DNA from: a bacterium HR30
GTDB lineage: Bacteria > Desulfobacterota > Binatia > HRBIN30
Length of the DNA stretch: 32,953 bases
Reading direction: 5' to 3'
Assembly: GCA_002898795.1 (NCBI GenBank)
Contig: BEIG01000030.1
Coordinates: forward strand, 1-32,953
Made by a program: the position numbers and the translations under genes. The notes below the pieces were generated by a model that saw nothing but the letters and a program-made list of their open reading frames with translations, was not told the origin of the DNA and searched no databases. Of this stretch, positions 15,164-23,536 are shown in pieces (the stretch's first letter is position 1; each line of letters starts with the position of its first letter).

Positions 15164-18100
15164 AGCTCGTCGAGATTTGCATCCGCCGCCCCGTGGCGGC
15201 CACCATGGGAATCGCATTCCTGGTGGTCCTGGGGCTGTTTTCCTACCGGCACTTGTCGGTCGATTTATTCCCAAACATCGACTTTCCGATCGTCGTCGTG
15301 AACACAACGCTCAAGGGGGCGAGCGTGGAGGAGATGGAGTCGAACGTCACCAAGGTCATCGAAGAAGCGGTGAACACCATCGAGGGTATCGAAGAGTTGC
15401 GTTCGACGACCAAAGAAGGCCTCTCCCACGTCGTCGTCATCTTCCACCTCGAGCGCAATCGGGAAGCGGCGGTGCAGGATGTGCGCGACAAAGTGGCCGC
15501 GGTGACGGCAAAGCTTCCCGCAGGCACGGATCCGCCCGTTGTGATGAAGTTCGATGTGGAGGCTTCTCCGATTCTGTCCATCGCCGTCGCTGGCAAGCGA
15601 AGCCTGAAGGAGGTCACGGAGCTTGCGCGTAAGCTGATTAAGGAGGATTTGGAAACTCTGCCCGGCGTGGGCTCGGTCACCCTCGTGGGGGGACTCGAAC
15701 GAGCCATCAACATCGAGATCGACCCGCAGCGGCTTGCGGCGTATGGGCTCTCGATCAATCAAGTTCGCGCCGCCTTGCGGGCGCAAAACGTGGAGCTCCC
15801 GAGCGGCCACGTCGACCAAGGCAGTAAGGAGCTCACGCTGCGCACAATGGGGCGCATCGAGCGAGTGGACGACTTTCGTCAACTGATCATCGGGAATGTG
15901 CAAGGCCGGCCGGTAACCTTGGGAGACGTAGCCACCGTCGTCGATGGTTTCGTCGAACCGCGCACGATGGCCCGTCTCGACGGCAACCCTGCCGTGAGCT
16001 TGCTGGTGCGGAAGCAAAACGGCCAAAACACGGTCGACGTCATCAAACGAATCAAGAGCCGACTCCAGGAGCTGCAGGCGGTACTTCCGAGTGACGTTCA
16101 CATGCAGGTCGTGCGGGACCACTCGCGGTTCATCGAGCGGTCCATCGAGGAAGTGCAGTTTCACCTCGTGCTGGCTGCGGTGTTGGTGAGCCTTACCGTG
16201 CTCCTGTTCATCGCCAACTGGCGCGCCACGCTCATTGCAGCAGTGGCAATCCCTACCTCGATTATCGCCACGTTCACCCTCATGCGGTGGCTCGGGTTCA
16301 CCATCAACAACATCACCATGCTGGGGCTGGTGTTAGCCACGGGCATTGTCATCGACGATGCGGTGGTCGTGCTGGAAAACATTTTCCGTTACGCGGAAGA
16401 AAAGGGGTTGCCACCGCGCGAGGCAGCGGCTGCAGCCACGAAAGAAATCAGCCTCGCGGTCATGGCGACCACCCTGTCCCTGGTCGTGATTTTCCTTCCC
16501 GTGGCCTTCATGGAAGGCCGGGTGGGCCGCTTTTTCAACAGCTACGGGGTGACCGTGGCCTGTGCCATTATGGTCTCGCTGCTGGTGTCGTTTACCTTGA
16601 CCCCCATGCTTTGCGCCCGCTTCCTCAAGGTCTCGCCTCGCCACGGGGGAAGCAGTCGACAGCGAACATTTTACGCCGCCATCGATCGCGGCTATGGGGC
16701 GTTGCTGCGCTGGTCTCTGCAGCACCGGTGGGTGATCGTGGTGGGGTCGCTGCTAACGGTAGCCGCCACCGTTCCGTTGTTCCGCATGGTGGGGAAAGAT
16801 TTTTTGCCCCAGGACGACCAAAGCGAGTTCGAAGTGATTGTGCAGACACCCGAGGGCTATAGCTTGGCGCGCACGGATGCGACCATGCGAGCGCTCGAGG
16901 CGAAGTTACGCGAGCTACCGCACATCGAGCACTTGCTCACAACCATTGGCGACGCCACTGGCACCTTGCGTGCGGGCGAAGGACCCGTGACCGAGGCTTC
17001 GATTTACGTCCAGCTTACGGACTTGCGGCACCGTAAGGAGTCCCAGTTCGAATTGATGCAACGGGCTCGGGAAATCTTGGCAACGTTTCCCGACCTGCGT
17101 GCAAGCGTGCAAAACATCAACCTGTTCATGGGGGGCGGCCAGCGTTACACCGAGATCGAGCTTGACCTCACAGGGCCGAGCTTGACCAAGCTAGAAGAAT
17201 ATTCGCGCCGCCTGATGGCAGGGATGCGTCGGATCCCAGGCATTGTGGACGTGGACACAACCTTATCCGTCCGCCAGCCAGAGCTACGCGTGCACATTCA
17301 CCGGGAGAAAGCCGCTGACCTTGGTCTACGCGTAGAAGACATCGCGACCACGCTCCGGACCTTTGTCGCTGGCGAGGTGGTGACCAAATACAAAGAGGAC
17401 CAAGAGCAGTACGACGTGTGGCTGCGCGCGCGCGGCCCGGATCGAGTGGACGCGCAAACCCTGGGCGACCTGAGCATCGCTACACCGTCCGGTTCTCTCG
17501 TAAAGCTCTCGAACGTCGCCACCCTCAAGGAGGAACTCGGCCCCGCGCAAATTGACCACTTCCGGCGGCAACGGAAGGTCACGATTGTGGCGAACCTGGA
17601 AAATCTCCCCCTGTCCGAGGCCATTGCGCATATCGAGAAGATTCTGACGAGCTTGGATCTGCCCCCAACTTACAAGGCCGAATTTAGCGGTCGCGCCAAA
17701 GCCCTTGGCGAAACTGGCTCGAACTTCGCCGTGGCGTTCGTGCTGAGCTTGGTGTTCATGTACATGATCCTGGCGGCGCAGTTCGAAAGCTTGCTCCACC
17801 CGATTACGATTCTGCTCGCGCTACCCCTGTCGGTACCCTTTGCCCTGCTGTCACTCTGGCTGTTGGGGGAAACGTTGAACATCTACAGCGTGCTTGGTCT
17901 TTTCATGCTTTTCGGCATCGTCAAAAAGAACGGAATCTTGCAAATCGACTACACCAATACTCTTCGGGCACAAGGCATCGAGCGAGACACCGCCATTCTC
18001 GAAGCCAACCACGTTCGCTTGCGCCCAATTCTCATGACCACCCTGATGCTCATCGCGGGCATGATCCCCATCGCCCTGGGTCAGGGACCCGGATCGAGTA

Positions 18101-18294
18101 CGCGCGCCTCGATGGCCAAAGTGATCATCGGCGGGCAAGCGCTTTGCCTCCTTCTTACCCTGCTTCTCACCCCGGTAGCCTATTCTTTGTTCGACGATCT
18201 AGGCAAAGCCCGGGTGCTGCAAACGCTGGTGCGTTGGGTGCGAGCGCGCGGCGACCAGATCCTTGGCGTGGCAAACGGACGAGCAAAAGCGTAA
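15160..18294 (+). CDS. RND multidrug efflux permease (AcrB-like, HAE1 type)
   Basis: This 1044-residue inner-membrane proton-driven pump has the full RND architecture: one N-terminal helix (IRRPVAATMGIAFLVVLGLF), a large periplasmic loop, five helices, one further helix, a second large loop and five more helices. The proton-relay aspartates are Asp399-Asp400 in TGIVIDDAVVVLEN, and the matching lysine is Lys923 in GIVKKNGILQID. The length matches AcrB (1049). It shares operon context with its adaptor (overlap ATGA) and the TolC gene 38 bases downstream. The substrate cannot be assigned; the loop sequence favours the hydrophobe/amphiphile branch over heavy-metal pumps. Confidence 0.95.
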   Translation: MKLVEICIRRPVAATMGIAFLVVLGLFSYRHLSVDLFPNIDFPIVVVNTTLKGASVEEMESNVTKVIEEAVNTIEGIEELRSTTKEGLSHVVVIFHLERNREAAVQDVRDKVAAVTAKLPAGTDPPVVMKFDVEASPILSIAVAGKRSLKEVTELARKLIKEDLETLPGVGSVTLVGGLERAINIEIDPQRLAAYGLSINQVRAALRAQNVELPSGHVDQGSKELTLRTMGRIERVDDFRQLIIGNVQGRPVTLGDVATVVDGFVEPRTMARLDGNPAVSLLVRKQNGQNTVDVIKRIKSRLQELQAVLPSDVHMQVVRDHSRFIERSIEEVQFHLVLAAVLVSLTVLLFIANWRATLIAAVAIPTSIIATFTLMRWLGFTINNITMLGLVLATGIVIDDAVVVLENIFRYAEEKGLPPREAAAAATKEISLAVMATTLSLVVIFLPVAFMEGRVGRFFNSYGVTVACAIMVSLLVSFTLTPMLCARFLKVSPRHGGSSRQRTFYAAIDRGYGALLRWSLQHRWVIVVGSLLTVAATVPLFRMVGKDFLPQDDQSEFEVIVQTPEGYSLARTDATMRALEAKLRELPHIEHLLTTIGDATGTLRAGEGPVTEASIYVQLTDLRHRKESQFELMQRAREILATFPDLRASVQNINLFMGGGQRYTEIELDLTGPSLTKLEEYSRRLMAGMRRIPGIVDVDTTLSVRQPELRVHIHREKAADLGLRVEDIATTLRTFVAGEVVTKYKEDQEQYDVWLRARGPDRVDAQTLGDLSIATPSGSLVKLSNVATLKEELGPAQIDHFRRQRKVTIVANLENLPLSEAIAHIEKILTSLDLPPTYKAEFSGRAKALGETGSNFAVAFVLSLVFMYMILAAQFESLLHPITILLALPLSVPFALLSLWLLGETLNIYSVLGLFMLFGIVKKNGILQIDYTNTLRAQGIERDTAILEANHVRLRPILMTTLMLIAGMIPIALGQGPGSSTRASMAKVIIGGQALCLLLTLLLTPVAYSLFDDLGKARVLQTLVRWVRARGDQILGVANGRAKA

Positions 18295-18332
18295 AAGCCT
18301 CGAACCTCTGGGCGTGGAAGGAGGGGAAGGAT

Positions 18333-20099
18333 ATGAGGCAAGCAGCCTACAACCTAATCGGGCTCAGCGTGGCCCTGGCCGTAGCCGTTTCCCGCACCGC
18401 CGCGGAACCCATCGACCTTCGCCAAATTTCGGCGCCAACGTTGCGCGCCGTCGAAACTCTCGAGCAACTGCCTGGTATCGGAGAGGTTCTACGCGATCAG
18501 TGGAGTGGAGAACTGCCGGCGGATGCCCAAGAAGCGGAAACCGACTTATCGCATTACGGCTTACTACTCGAAGCCAAGATGCAACCAACGACTTTGGCCC
18601 AGTGCATTGCGCTCGCACTGCAAAACAACACGGGCTTGCAAGTCCAGCGGCTCAACCCGATCGCCGCAAGTGCCGAGGTCCGGCGAGCTCGTGCCATCTT
18701 CGATCCGCGCTTTTTCGCGAACTTGACGCGCGATCGAGCCACGCAGCCCGCCACGACCTTTCTGTTTGCCGGCGGCTCCCCTGTGCTCTTCAACCAAAAC
18801 TTTACCCTGAATGCTGGCATCCGCAAAACCTTACTGACCGGCGGACAAATCTCGGTTCAGTTCAGCAACAACCGCAGGCTCACTAATCCCTCCCTCGCAA
18901 ACCCACTGGTGCCTTTGTACACGACATCCCTGAGTTTGAACCTCGTCCAACCACTCCTGCAAAACTTTGGTTGGCGCTATGCCCTCCTTCTGGTCGACAT
19001 CGCAAGCGCGGCACAGGAAGCGGCTTACCACCAGTACGTTGCCGCGATCACGAACTTGGTTGCACAAGTGGAGCGCGCCTATTGGGGCCTGGTGCTCGCC
19101 AAGGAAAACGTGCAGGTGCAGGAACGAGGGCTGGAACTCGCCAAAGAGATCCTTCGGCAAAACGAAGGGAAGTACAAAGTAGGGGCCCTTCCCCACGCTG
19201 CAGTGCTCGAAGCGCAAGCCAACGTAGCAAGCCGTGAGGCTGCTCTGATTCGGGCAAGGAACGCGGTCGTGGTGGCTCGCGACCAGTTGCGTGCACTGAT
19301 CAACGCCAAGACAGAAGATCAGTCCGCCCTTGTCATGCTCGACCCGGAGGATCGTCCCACTGTGGAGCCCTACCTGACCGATTTGAAGACGAGCCTCGAT
19401 CGTGCCCTGCAACAACGGCCCGAGTTAGCAGCCGCACGCATGGACGTTCACGCAAAGGGGTTGCAGCGGAAAGTCGCGCAAAACCAACTGCTGCCCCAAC
19501 TGAACCTAGTCGGGGGTATCGGGGTAAACGGCCTAGCGGGAGCCGAGCAGCGGGTGCTGTTTGGCGATCCCCCGCAGCCTGTTCGCGTCAACCCGTCTTA
19601 CGTTGGCGGTTACGGCGATGCCCTCGGTCTCCTACCTGACGGGCGGTTTTACAACTACGCCGTCGGTGCCACCATCGAAGTGCCCCTGGCCAACGCTCAG
19701 TCCAAGGCAGCCTATGCGCAGTCGAATATCAGCTTCCAGCAGTCACGCTTGAACCTGCAACAGCTTCAGGAAGCAATCACCCTCGAGGTCAAAACCGCGT
19801 TGGCGAACTTGGAAAGCGACCTAAAGGCCATCGAGGCCACACGAGCTGCACGATTGGCGGCAGAAGAAAACGTGCGCAATCAAAGGGCACGCTACGAGGT
19901 AGGCTTGGCGACGACCAAAGACTTGCTGGACTACACCGAACAGCTAACGCGGGCGCAGTTTGCCGAAGCCGAAGCCCTGGTCCGCTACAACACAGACCTT
20001 GCCGAACTTCGCCGCGTGGAAGGCACACTGTTGCAAGCACGAAATGTCGTCGTGGAACCTCTGCATACGGAAAAGCCTTCCTGGTGGGCGCGGTTTTAG
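18333..20099 (+). CDS. TolC-family outer membrane efflux channel with N-terminal extension
   Basis: This 588-residue outer-membrane factor forms the trimeric exit duct for the upstream RND pump. A signal peptide covers about residues 1-24 (LIGLSVALAVAVSRTAA). The two TolC repeats begin near TLAQCIALALQNNTGLQVQRL and TSLDRALQQRPELAAARMDV, with long coiled-coil helices such as VAQVERAYWGLVLAKENVQV and the late RARYEVGLATTKDLLDYTEQ. The track ORF begins at 18144 inside the RND gene; I chose ATG 18333 because AAGGAGG lies 8 bases upstream and the signal peptide follows. About 70 residues (EPIDLRQISAP...) precede the first repeat, longer than in E. coli TolC, and may form an extra periplasmic or outer-surface segment. 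Confidence 0.92.
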   Translation: MRQAAYNLIGLSVALAVAVSRTAAEPIDLRQISAPTLRAVETLEQLPGIGEVLRDQWSGELPADAQEAETDLSHYGLLLEAKMQPTTLAQCIALALQNNTGLQVQRLNPIAASAEVRRARAIFDPRFFANLTRDRATQPATTFLFAGGSPVLFNQNFTLNAGIRKTLLTGGQISVQFSNNRRLTNPSLANPLVPLYTTSLSLNLVQPLLQNFGWRYALLLVDIASAAQEAAYHQYVAAITNLVAQVERAYWGLVLAKENVQVQERGLELAKEILRQNEGKYKVGALPHAAVLEAQANVASREAALIRARNAVVVARDQLRALINAKTEDQSALVMLDPEDRPTVEPYLTDLKTSLDRALQQRPELAAARMDVHAKGLQRKVAQNQLLPQLNLVGGIGVNGLAGAEQRVLFGDPPQPVRVNPSYVGGYGDALGLLPDGRFYNYAVGATIEVPLANAQSKAAYAQSNISFQQSRLNLQQLQEAITLEVKTALANLESDLKAIEATRAARLAAEENVRNQRARYEVGLATTKDLLDYTEQLTRAQFAEAEALVRYNTDLAELRRVEGTLLQARNVVVEPLHTEKPSWWARF

Positions 20100-20413
20100 A
20101 ATTCCGGGCACATTCCGCTCGAAGTTGTGAAAAGTCGCTGTCGAGGTTGCGCCTTGACCTGCGCCATCACGGGCCCGACGTGAGCAGCGGCAGCAACCCG
20201 CACTGCGAAAGGCCAGGCTTCCGCGCCATCGAGCAGCTCCTTCCTGGCACAAGCCAGTTCTTCGAACGGTTTCAAGGTGCCGAACGCGAATGACCTGTGA
20301 AGCTTTCCTGCAGCGCGGATTCGAGCACTTGCTTGACCGTGTGTAGCTCCCGTCTCAGCGCGCCTTGACCCACCGCGTGCGCGCCGGTACTTAGTGAACC
20401 CACGAGTCACTAA
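20100..20413. other. Intergenic region between the two efflux operons, with a possible decayed minus-strand ORF
   Basis: This 314-base gap contains no gene I can name. On the minus strand, 20096-20410 is open and its second half translates with coding-like composition (EELACARKELLDGAEAWPF and on). The upstream part looks better in another minus frame (ALRRELHTVKQVLESALQES), as if one frameshift split a short gene. No ribosome site or homologue is recognised. The right end holds the second tetR control region. Confidence 0.35.
20391..20413. promoter_or_regulatory. Candidate operator directly before the second tetR
   Basis: The inverted repeat TTAGTGA-N9-TCACTAA has perfect 7-base arms and ends one base before the ATG at 20414. 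Upstream, TTGACC (20365-20370) could be a -35, but no good -10 is visible at the right spacing. Position next to a TetR gene suggests an autoregulatory operator. The sequence is unlike the palindrome of the first tetR, implying distinct specificity. Confidence 0.5.
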
Positions 20414-21088
20414 ATGGCGGCCACGAAGACGTCCACCGCTACGCGCACAACCGCTCCCTCGCCGACACCTCGCGGTCGGCCACCGACTCCGGGTTTACGA
20501 GAACACATCCTCGCCGCCGCCGTTCGCGTGTTTGCCAAGCATCCCTTCCACAAGGTTCGCGTCGAAGACGTGGCTTTGGAAGCTGGTGTCGCGAAGGGCA
20601 CGGTGTACCGGTACTTCACGAACAAAGAAGAAGTTTATCTCGCCTCACTGTTCCAAGGCATCGACGGACTCCAAGAAGAACTCGACCGAGTGGCTGCCGC
20701 TGAACCAGATCCGGTGCAACGGCTGGGTGCCCTCGTGAAATCCCTGTTGGAGTTCTTCTGGGGGCGCGACCTGTTCTTCCTCCTTCTGCATCGTAACGAG
20801 GAGGAGCGTAATGCACCCCACGTTCGTGCCTGGCTAGTTCGTAGGCAGCAGTTCGCCCGACTCATCGCCCGTACTCTGCAGGAAGGGATTGCCGCGGGAA
20901 GGATCCGCCGCGTCAACGTCCGCCTGGCCACCGAAGCCTTGCTCGGCATGCTTCGCGGGGTTCACCGTTACCGTGGGCCGGGAGATACCCCTGAGGAGTC
21001 CGCCAACGTTGTTGTGGACGTGTTTCTTCACGGAGTGCTGGCTCGCAGCCCGTCAAAGAGCCCGGTTCTGTTCCGGAGGAAACCGTGA
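20414..21088 (+). CDS. TetR/AcrR family repressor of the second efflux operon
   Basis: This 224-residue regulator begins with a disordered Thr/Ala/Pro-rich tail (about 25 residues). The TetR DNA-binding domain follows, containing VEDVALEAGVAKGTVYRYFTNKEE, and then a helical ligand domain with ATEALLGMLRG. It is collinear with the first TetR in this window and probably arose by duplication. Its stop overlaps the GTG start of the following tolC by four bases, so repressor and channel are translationally linked and the whole seven-gene run is probably one operon. The inducer is unknown. The inverted repeat against the start codon is the likely binding site. Confidence 0.92.
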   Translation: MAATKTSTATRTTAPSPTPRGRPPTPGLREHILAAAVRVFAKHPFHKVRVEDVALEAGVAKGTVYRYFTNKEEVYLASLFQGIDGLQEELDRVAAAEPDPVQRLGALVKSLLEFFWGRDLFFLLLHRNEEERNAPHVRAWLVRRQQFARLIARTLQEGIAAGRIRRVNVRLATEALLGMLRGVHRYRGPGDTPEESANVVVDVFLHGVLARSPSKSPVLFRRKP

Positions 21089-22392
21089 AGTTGGCTAGCC
21101 ACATCGTTCTGGGTTTGTGCATGTGCGCCGTGGCCTCGGCGCAAGAAAGCAAGTCTCTCGAGGAGTGTGTCGAGCTCGCACTCCGCCACCATCCTTCGCT
21201 CCAAGCTGGGGCTGCACGCGCAGCCGCTGCGCAAGCTCGCGTTCGCCAAGCAGCATCGGCATACCTGCCCCAAATCGACGCTACCTATGCCGCTAACCGC
21301 CGTAGCACGAGCGTGGCGGCACGGACCGGAACAACCCTGGGCACCGCCACACAAACGTTCAACTTCTTCAATACCGGTGTCAGTTTCAGCCAACTGCTGT
21401 TCGACTTCGGGCAGGCATTTCACGCTATCGAGTCTGCGCAAGCGCAAGCCGAAGCTTCGAGCGCAGATTTAGAAACCCAACGGCAGCAGGTGGTCTTTGG
21501 GGTCAAGCAGGCGTACTTCACCTTGCTCACCGCTCAGCACTTGCGGGACGTTGCTGCCGAAGCCGTACGACGCAGCGAGAAACACCTGGAGCTAGCCAAA
21601 GGACGGTACGACGTGGGCTTGGCTCCCAGGCTCGATGTCACAAGGGAGCAAGCGCAGCTCGCGGCAAACCAACTCGATCTTTTGCGGGCGGAGCACAATG
21701 TCCGCTTAGGTTACGAAACCTTGCGTAATGCGATCGGACTGGAGGCTCCTGTGAGCTTCACTTTGCAGGATGTGCCCCTTACGCCACCGCCCTTGGCGGA
21801 CGAAGAGACGCTCATCAAACGCGCGTGGGAGAACCGACCGGAACTGCGCCGCCTGACGGCACAAATTCGCGCCGCGGAACAGGATCTCTTAGCGCTCGAG
21901 CGCAATCACCTCCCGGTGATTACCGGAGGGGGGCAGTATCAATGGTCGGGAGCAGTCTTCCCTTTGCAACCAAACTGGAACGTCGGTGCCGCTGTCACCC
22001 TGCCGCTGTTTCGTGGCGGACTCACCGTCGCCCAAATCGAGGCGGCGAAGCAAAGCCTCGTGGCCCTGGGACACGATGCGGATACTTTGCGCCAGAGCAT
22101 CGCCCTCGAGGTGCGGGAAGCACTGTTGCGTTACCAGGAAGCGGCAAAGAGCATTCAGGTGTCGCGACAAGGAGCGGAACAAGCACGGCAAAACTTGGAG
22201 CTGGCGGAAGGACGTTATGCCACTGGCGTGGGGAGCATTATCGAGGTCACCGACGCACAAAGCACGTTCGTCACCGCTAAGGCTCAAGAGATCCAAGCGC
22301 TTTATAGCCACCATCTGGGCGTTGCTGCTCTAGAAAAGGCCATCGGTGCCCGGATCGAGGAGCCAAAGGTTTCTTCGATGCAATGGGAGTGA
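21085..22392 (+). CDS. TolC-family outer membrane efflux channel of the second operon
   Basis: This 435-residue outer-membrane factor has a normal TolC length. A signal peptide ends near CAVASA-QE. Repeat one starts SLEECVELALRHHPSLQAGA and repeat two starts LIKRAWENRPELRRLTAQIR. The long helices and the late GRYATGVGSIIEVTDAQSTF segment are typical of the family. The start is GTG 21085, overlapping the tetR stop (GTGA), with GGAGGA four bases upstream. It precedes its adaptor and pump, the reverse of the first operon. As the only channel gene in the run it may serve both the RND pump and the MacAB-like pump downstream. Confidence 0.93.
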   Translation: MKLASHIVLGLCMCAVASAQESKSLEECVELALRHHPSLQAGAARAAAAQARVRQAASAYLPQIDATYAANRRSTSVAARTGTTLGTATQTFNFFNTGVSFSQLLFDFGQAFHAIESAQAQAEASSADLETQRQQVVFGVKQAYFTLLTAQHLRDVAAEAVRRSEKHLELAKGRYDVGLAPRLDVTREQAQLAANQLDLLRAEHNVRLGYETLRNAIGLEAPVSFTLQDVPLTPPPLADEETLIKRAWENRPELRRLTAQIRAAEQDLLALERNHLPVITGGGQYQWSGAVFPLQPNWNVGAAVTLPLFRGGLTVAQIEAAKQSLVALGHDADTLRQSIALEVREALLRYQEAAKSIQVSRQGAEQARQNLELAEGRYATGVGSIIEVTDAQSTFVTAKAQEIQALYSHHLGVAALEKAIGARIEEPKVSSMQWE

Positions 22393-22395
22393 ACA

Positions 22396-23526
22396 GTGTG
22401 TCCGCGAATCCGTAGACAACTCGTTTTATTTGCTGCGATCGTTTCCTTTTTCCCCGCGTGCCGCTCCGCAGGAGTTGACCCTACAGGCAAATCGTTGCCG
22501 GCCCCGGTCAGCATTGCCGAAGTGACGCAGAAGGAGGTTTTTCGCAAGGTCAAGGCGATCGGCACCGTGGAGTCGTACCACGTGGTCCGTTTGATGCCTC
22601 AGGTGGATGGGCAGCTACTCTCAGTCGAAGTTCGGGAAGGAGATTTTGTCCAAGCGGGAACTCTTCTCTTTCGCATCGATCCGAGGCCGTTTGAGAACAT
22701 GCTGCGACAACGCGAAGCCAATCTTCAGCGGAATCTGGCGGATTTGCGTGTGGCGGAAGCAGAGGCAAAACGGCGTGCGGCACTTTTCGAGCAAGGTTTC
22801 GTATCGGCGGAAGAAAACGAGCAAGCACAAGCGCGGGCGCAGACGTTGCGCGCCGCAGTAGAGGCCGACCGCGCCGCCATCGAAGATGCACGGCTCCAAC
22901 TCTCGTACTGCTCGATTTACGCGCCCATTTCCGGCCGGATGGGGCAAGTGCTGGTGCATCCGGGTAATATCGTCCGCAAAAACGAAACGATTTTGACGAC
23001 GTTGCAGCAGATGCACCCCATTCGTATTGCCTTCACGGTGCGCGAGGCAGAATTGCCTCAGGTCCTCAAACAAGCGGAGCGGGAAGCCCTCGTTGCACTC
23101 GCGTATCCAGCGGAGGACGGGGCATCCACCATGCGCGGCCACGTGGAGTTTATCGACAACCAAGTCGATCGTTCCACAGGCACAGTGCTCCTCAAAGCCC
23201 GGTTCGACAATACCTCGGAACTCCTCTGGCCCGGGCAGTTTCTCCCAGTGGAACTTGTGATCGACAAGGTCGAGCGAGCACTCGTGCTCCCGCGGGTCGC
23301 TTTGCAAGCAGGGCAGGAAGGGCCCTACGTGTTTACCTTAGAAAACGAGAACACGGTACGCGTTCGGCCGGTCAGGATTGCGTTTGAGTTGGCCAACGAC
23401 GTGGTCGTGCAATCCGGTGTTCGCGCTGGCGACTGGGTCGTTACCGAAGGGCAATTTCGGCTGTCGGATGGGGCAATCGTGGAAGTCAAGCGTCGCCAAC
23501 CGGCTGCTGCTGCGCCGCAGTCGTGA
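22396..23526 (+). CDS. RND efflux periplasmic adaptor of the second operon (lipoprotein)
   Basis: This 376-residue membrane fusion protein starts with GTG 22396, three bases after the tolC stop. The signal peptide MCPRIRRQLVLFAAIVSFFPAC gives lipid-modified Cys22. The lipoyl half-motif is VRLMPQVDGQLLSVEVREGD. The hairpin helices run through FENMLRQREANLQRNLADLR and EENEQAQARAQTL. They are followed by LSYCSIYAPISGRMGQVLVHPG, the second lipoyl half, and by a beta-barrel with the WPGQFLPVELVIDK segment. This pattern is common in MdtA-type adaptors that serve MdtB/MdtC-like pumps, consistent with the next gene. Confidence 0.93.
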   Translation: MCPRIRRQLVLFAAIVSFFPACRSAGVDPTGKSLPAPVSIAEVTQKEVFRKVKAIGTVESYHVVRLMPQVDGQLLSVEVREGDFVQAGTLLFRIDPRPFENMLRQREANLQRNLADLRVAEAEAKRRAALFEQGFVSAEENEQAQARAQTLRAAVEADRAAIEDARLQLSYCSIYAPISGRMGQVLVHPGNIVRKNETILTTLQQMHPIRIAFTVREAELPQVLKQAEREALVALAYPAEDGASTMRGHVEFIDNQVDRSTGTVLLKARFDNTSELLWPGQFLPVELVIDKVERALVLPRVALQAGQEGPYVFTLENENTVRVRPVRIAFELANDVVVQSGVRAGDWVVTEGQFRLSDGAIVEVKRRQPAAAAPQS

Positions 23527-23536
23527 GATCACCCCG

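Noticed and set aside
15265-16164. 299-residue minus-strand ORF inside the first RND gene
   Set aside because: It is antisense to conserved RND sequence and rich in His/Asp/Arg typical of shadow frames.
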